Notes under the pieces: generated by a model
Databases searched by the model: none
What the model was told of the DNA's origin: nothing
What the model saw: only the letters and a program-made list of their open reading frames with translations
Made by a program: the position numbers and the translations under genes
Assembly: GCA_964213355.1 (NCBI GenBank)
Contig: CAXOVY010000007.1
Location: 45,734 to 109,733, forward strand
Direction of reading: 5' to 3'
Length of the DNA stretch: 64,000 nt
Source of the DNA: JBAXAM01 sp964213355
GTDB lineage: Bacteria; Pseudomonadota; Gammaproteobacteria; UBA9339
Part shown: piece by piece, positions 61,514-64,000 of the stretch
Layout: every line of letters begins with the position of its first letter
How positions within the stretch are numbered: the stretch's first letter is position 1

Positions 61514-62206
61514 TTATGGTGCTGGAAACTCTAACACAAACTCCGTGTAGTCACCCTCTACCGATTCACAGACTATATCACCGCCATAGGACTGCATAAT
61601 TAGTTTACAGTAAGCCAAGCCAACGCCTGTACCTCCTTGATCTATCATCTGGCTTTCAAATAGCCCAAATATTTTAGGTAAGAAATCTTTGGCTATTCCT
61701 GTTGCAGTGTCTCTAAATATTAGCTTATTAAATTCTACGCCAGTCTCAAGTCTTAAGGTAATTTTCCCCTTATCTGCATTCACAATAGCACGTAGTGAAT
61801 TTCTGATAAGGTTATACAGTATGTGAGCGGTTAAGCTATGGTTGCCGTTATACTTAAAGTCCTCGGCAGCTTCTACCGTTAGCAGCTCGCGCTCACCAGT
61901 CTTGAAAGGGTATTGCTCTAAAGCTTCCTCAACGCTTTTAGCCATTGAGCATAGCCTAAAATCCTTCTTGCTTGGTTTGCCTGTAACTACGCCCTTTATC
62001 TGCAATTGTAGGTTATTGATTAAATAATCCGCGGCTCTTACTTTTTTCCTTATATTGCCTAGCTTGCCTTCTGCCAGCTCAGAGCAGATATTGATTGCAG
62101 CCAGATAATTTTTAAGCTCGTGTGCGATACTGCTTGATAATGTTGCTATTGCTTGTACTTCTTTGTTGCCAGACGGTTGTCCAGCGTTTAAAATGGTCTT
62201 AGCCAT
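61514..62206 (-). CDS. Soluble histidine kinase core without sensor domain
   Basis: A 230-residue protein consisting only of a dimerisation/phosphoacceptor region (SSSIAHELKNYLAAINICSE, H-box) and an ATPase domain: N-box LIRNSLRAIVN, G1 FRDTATGIAKDFLPKIF, G2 GGTGVGLAYCKLI. No transmembrane or sensory domain and no response regulator gene lie nearby. GGAG precedes the ATG. It resembles the catalytic part of quorum-sensing-type hybrid kinases and may be a truncated or partner-dependent kinase. About 230 bases separate it from the tRNA gene; that gap has direct repeats of TTCTACAT (62375-62382, 62386-62393). Confidence 0.85.
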   Translation of the reverse strand: MAKTILNAGQPSGNKEVQAIATLSSSIAHELKNYLAAINICSELAEGKLGNIRKKVRAADYLINNLQLQIKGVVTGKPSKKDFRLCSMAKSVEEALEQYPFKTGERELLTVEAAEDFKYNGNHSLTAHILYNLIRNSLRAIVNADKGKITLRLETGVEFNKLIFRDTATGIAKDFLPKIFGLFESQMIDQGGTGVGLAYCKLIMQSYGGDIVCESVEGDYTEFVLEFPAP

Positions 62207-62439
62207 GTTAATCTCCGTAATTGAGTTAATTTGGTTAGCACTGCTGGGGTACGTGGTGTGCTCCAGTGGTGCGCTGTTTTAAAAATGGTGTTACTGTGTA
62301 AATATGTTTTATTTTTATATTGTTTGTTCCCTCCTTTTTGATGTTGTTGAGCAGTGTTTTTTTTTCGTTACATCTTCTACATATATTCTACATGTAAAAA
62401 TCAAGGGGAAGGTGTTTTGATATAACTATTTGATTCTAT

Positions 62440-62515
62440 TGGTGCCGGCAAGGGGACTCGAACCTCTGGCCTACTGATTACGAATCAGTTGCTCTACCAC
62501 CTGAGCTATGCCGGC
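62440..62515 (-). tRNA. tRNA-Thr (anticodon CGT)
   Basis: A 76-base cloverleaf on the minus strand: acceptor GCCGGCA … TGCCGGC with encoded CCA, D-arm AGCTCAGGTGGTAGAGC, anticodon stem ACTGA/TCAGT enclosing TTCGTAA (anticodon CGT, reads ACG) and T-arm AGAGGTTCGAGTCCCCT. The 3' end faces the mobile island, a position that integrases commonly use. Confidence 0.97.
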
Positions 62516-62715
62516 TTTCGTCCGCTGATTCTACCTAATTATTTGATTACAGCCAATCACTTTGCAAATTAATCAATTGCAGTTGTTACAATTTAAAAAT
62601 TTCTGCCCGTAATAATTCCTTTCGTAAAAACTCCTGTATTGCGCTTCTATATAAATAATCTTATAAATATCTCGTAGATAATTTCATAAAGCTTTTAAAT
62701 TTCAGGAGAACTTTT

Positions 62716-63144
62716 ATGCACCGCTATAATTTTGGTTTTACCCTAATCGAGCTATTAATAGCAATTGCAATCGTTGGAATTCTTACAGCTATTGCTATCC
62801 CATCATATCAAAACTATACCCGCAAGGCTCATTATACCGAAATAGTGCAAGCAAGTGCGCCATTTAAACTCGGCATTGAAGAATGCTTTCAACTAAAGGG
62901 CGACACAAAAGATTGTAAGCCTGGAAAAGATGGGGTGCCACAAAATATCGTTGCTGGCTTTGGCGCGGGATTGGTTGATAGCGTGATTATAGGTGATAAC
63001 AGTGTGATTACAATAACACCTTACGATAAATACGGTATAAAACCAACTGATACATATATTCTAACTCCTGAACAAAAAAACAATCAACTAATCTGGAAAA
63101 GGAGTGGTGGCGGAGTAGACCAAGGATATGTTAATGCAAATTAA
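62716..63144 (+). CDS. Type IV pilin (PilA/PilE-like major pilin)
   Basis: A 142-residue type IVa prepilin. A short leader ending in Gly is cut before Phe in FGFTLIELLIAIAIVGILTAIAIPSYQNYTRKA, with the conserved Glu5 of the mature protein. The C-terminal globular part has one Cys pair (ECFQLKGDTKDC) at an unusually N-terminal position. CAGGAG precedes the start. pilB follows, overlapping by 11 bases. The 200 bases upstream show no clear sigma-54 site. Confidence 0.93.
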   Translation: MHRYNFGFTLIELLIAIAIVGILTAIAIPSYQNYTRKAHYTEIVQASAPFKLGIEECFQLKGDTKDCKPGKDGVPQNIVAGFGAGLVDSVIIGDNSVITITPYDKYGIKPTDTYILTPEQKNNQLIWKRSGGGVDQGYVNAN

Positions 63145-63964
63145 CTCTAAACAACCATCAGGTTTTGCTAAATATTTAGTTGAGCAAAACCTGATGGAAT
63201 ATACGATCATCAAAGAATTAATTACACCAACACTCAATAATAATGAAACGCTAATAACAAAATTGATTGCTAACAATTCACTCGATGGCACCGACCTCGC
63301 CCGTGCGATTGCAGATTACTTTAGTATACCATTCATTGATTTAAAACAGCTGCAGCATAGTCAGTTATCACTAGATTTGCTGCAACCCCAACTCATCCAA
63401 AAATATCGAGTTTTACCACTAGCAAAAACCAATGATCAATTACAACTAGCGTTGGCTGATCCCACCAATTCAGCAATTTTAAACACGATCAGATTTCACA
63501 CTGCGCTCAATATTAATCCAGTTGTCGTTGCATATGACCAACTAGCACAGGTAATTGAAAAAGTTTTGCCTGCAAAAAAATACAATCCTTTAGCGGATGA
63601 AGATGCACCAATCATAAAATTTATTGACCAAATTCTAAACGACGCTATCATCAAACACGCCTCTGATATTCATTTTGAACCATATGAAGAATGTTGCCGC
63701 ATTCGCTTCCGTGTTGATGGCTTGCTCTATGAAATCACTAAAACTGAAAGCTTGTTCGGACCACGCTTCAGTGCACGGCTTAAAATCATGGCCAATCTAG
63801 ATATTGCAGAAAAGCGCTTACCACAAGATGGACGCTTCACCTTAAAACTAGCAACCAATCAAAATCAAGATTGTCGCCTGAGTGTGTGTCCAACCATGTT
63901 TGGCGAAAAATTAGTGGTGCGTATTCTCAATCCTATTAATATTTCGCTTATAGCGCTTCCCTAA
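63134..63964 (+). pseudogene. pilB: Type IV pilus assembly ATPase PilB, truncated before Walker A
   Basis: PilB powers pilus extension. Start ATG 63134 has AGGA seven bases upstream. The 276 residues cover the N-terminal MshEN-type domain (ADYFSIPFIDLKQLQ, VLPLAKTNDQLQLALADPTN) and the first part of the ATPase domain (APIIKFIDQILNDAIIKHASDIHFEP, RFRVDGLLYEI, RLPQDGRFTL, GEKLVVRILNP). It then changes to ISLIALP-stop; family members continue for about 300 residues with Walker A and B. An insertion or rearrangement whose body lies outside the window is the likely cause. Confidence 0.8.
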
Positions 63965-64000
63965 ATTATAGAGTCTGATAGCCGCAGTGTCTATACCAAT

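Noticed and set aside
62326..62333. Strong Shine-Dalgarno AAGGAGGG on the minus strand upstream of the kinase
   Set aside because: No ATG, GTG or TTG start follows at a usable distance and it lies over 100 bases from the kinase start.
62516..62715. Sigma-54 promoter expected for the pilin gene
   Set aside because: No TGGCAC-N5-TTGC pattern at a fitting distance.

Overview
The window comes from an AT-rich gammaproteobacterial chromosome. Core gene blocks follow gammaproteobacterial order: murA–mlaBCDEF divergent from kdsD–kdsC–lptC; aspS–yebC–ruvCAB; gpmI–envC–ctpA divergent from a rhodanese gene and secB; guaB–guaA; proS–lipB–lipA; queA–greA. ThyX used for dTMP synthesis, a large two-partner secretion adhesin, an effector-like giant protein and several decayed mobile elements suggest a host-associated, possibly Legionellales/Coxiella-like lineage. 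That placement is an inference; no rRNA is present to test it.

Layout. 1-6146: cell envelope block (peptidoglycan precursor MurA, Mla phospholipid transport, Kdo synthesis, LptC). lptA and lptB, which normally follow lptC, are absent. 6307-17624: accessory block on the minus strand with a coiled-coil protein, a TpsB (FhaC/ShlB) outer-membrane transporter and an ~8-kb TpsA exoprotein with twelve YDG-like repeats, one group of which was recently duplicated. 17907-29020: orphan amino-acid-binding protein, dcd and thyX separated by a long palindrome that contains the thyX ribosome-binding site, an orphan YefM-like antitoxin with a toxin stump running into guaA, guaBA, a complete YefM/YoeB-like module inserted between lipB and lipA, proS, an FmdB zinc ribbon and an aromatic amino-acid permease. 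29129-45419: housekeeping (aspS, yebC, ruvCAB, GntR/ABC transporter operon, ABC-F protein, CtpA, EnvC, GpmI, rhodanese, SecB, an unknown exported protein, a lone SagB-type oxidoreductase, class II aldolase).

45497-49915 encodes a 1472-residue protein with two hydrophobic segments, a short leucine-rich stretch and about four long degenerate repeats; it is the most novel single gene here. 50035-51891 returns to core genes (greA, queA, rpmE), with greA apparently leaderless.

52026-62206 is a mobile/decaying island: a truncated IS transposase remnant, a complete IS21-family element whose istB carries an in-frame GC-rich palindromic insert, a primase-helicase gene lacking its 5' part at the IS21 junction, a family A DNA polymerase, small phage/plasmid-type genes, an Rpn-type nuclease beside a fossil of a second copy, and a histidine kinase without sensor domain. 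A tRNA-Thr(CGT) bounds the island. The window ends with a type IV pilin gene and a pilB that stops before its Walker A motif.
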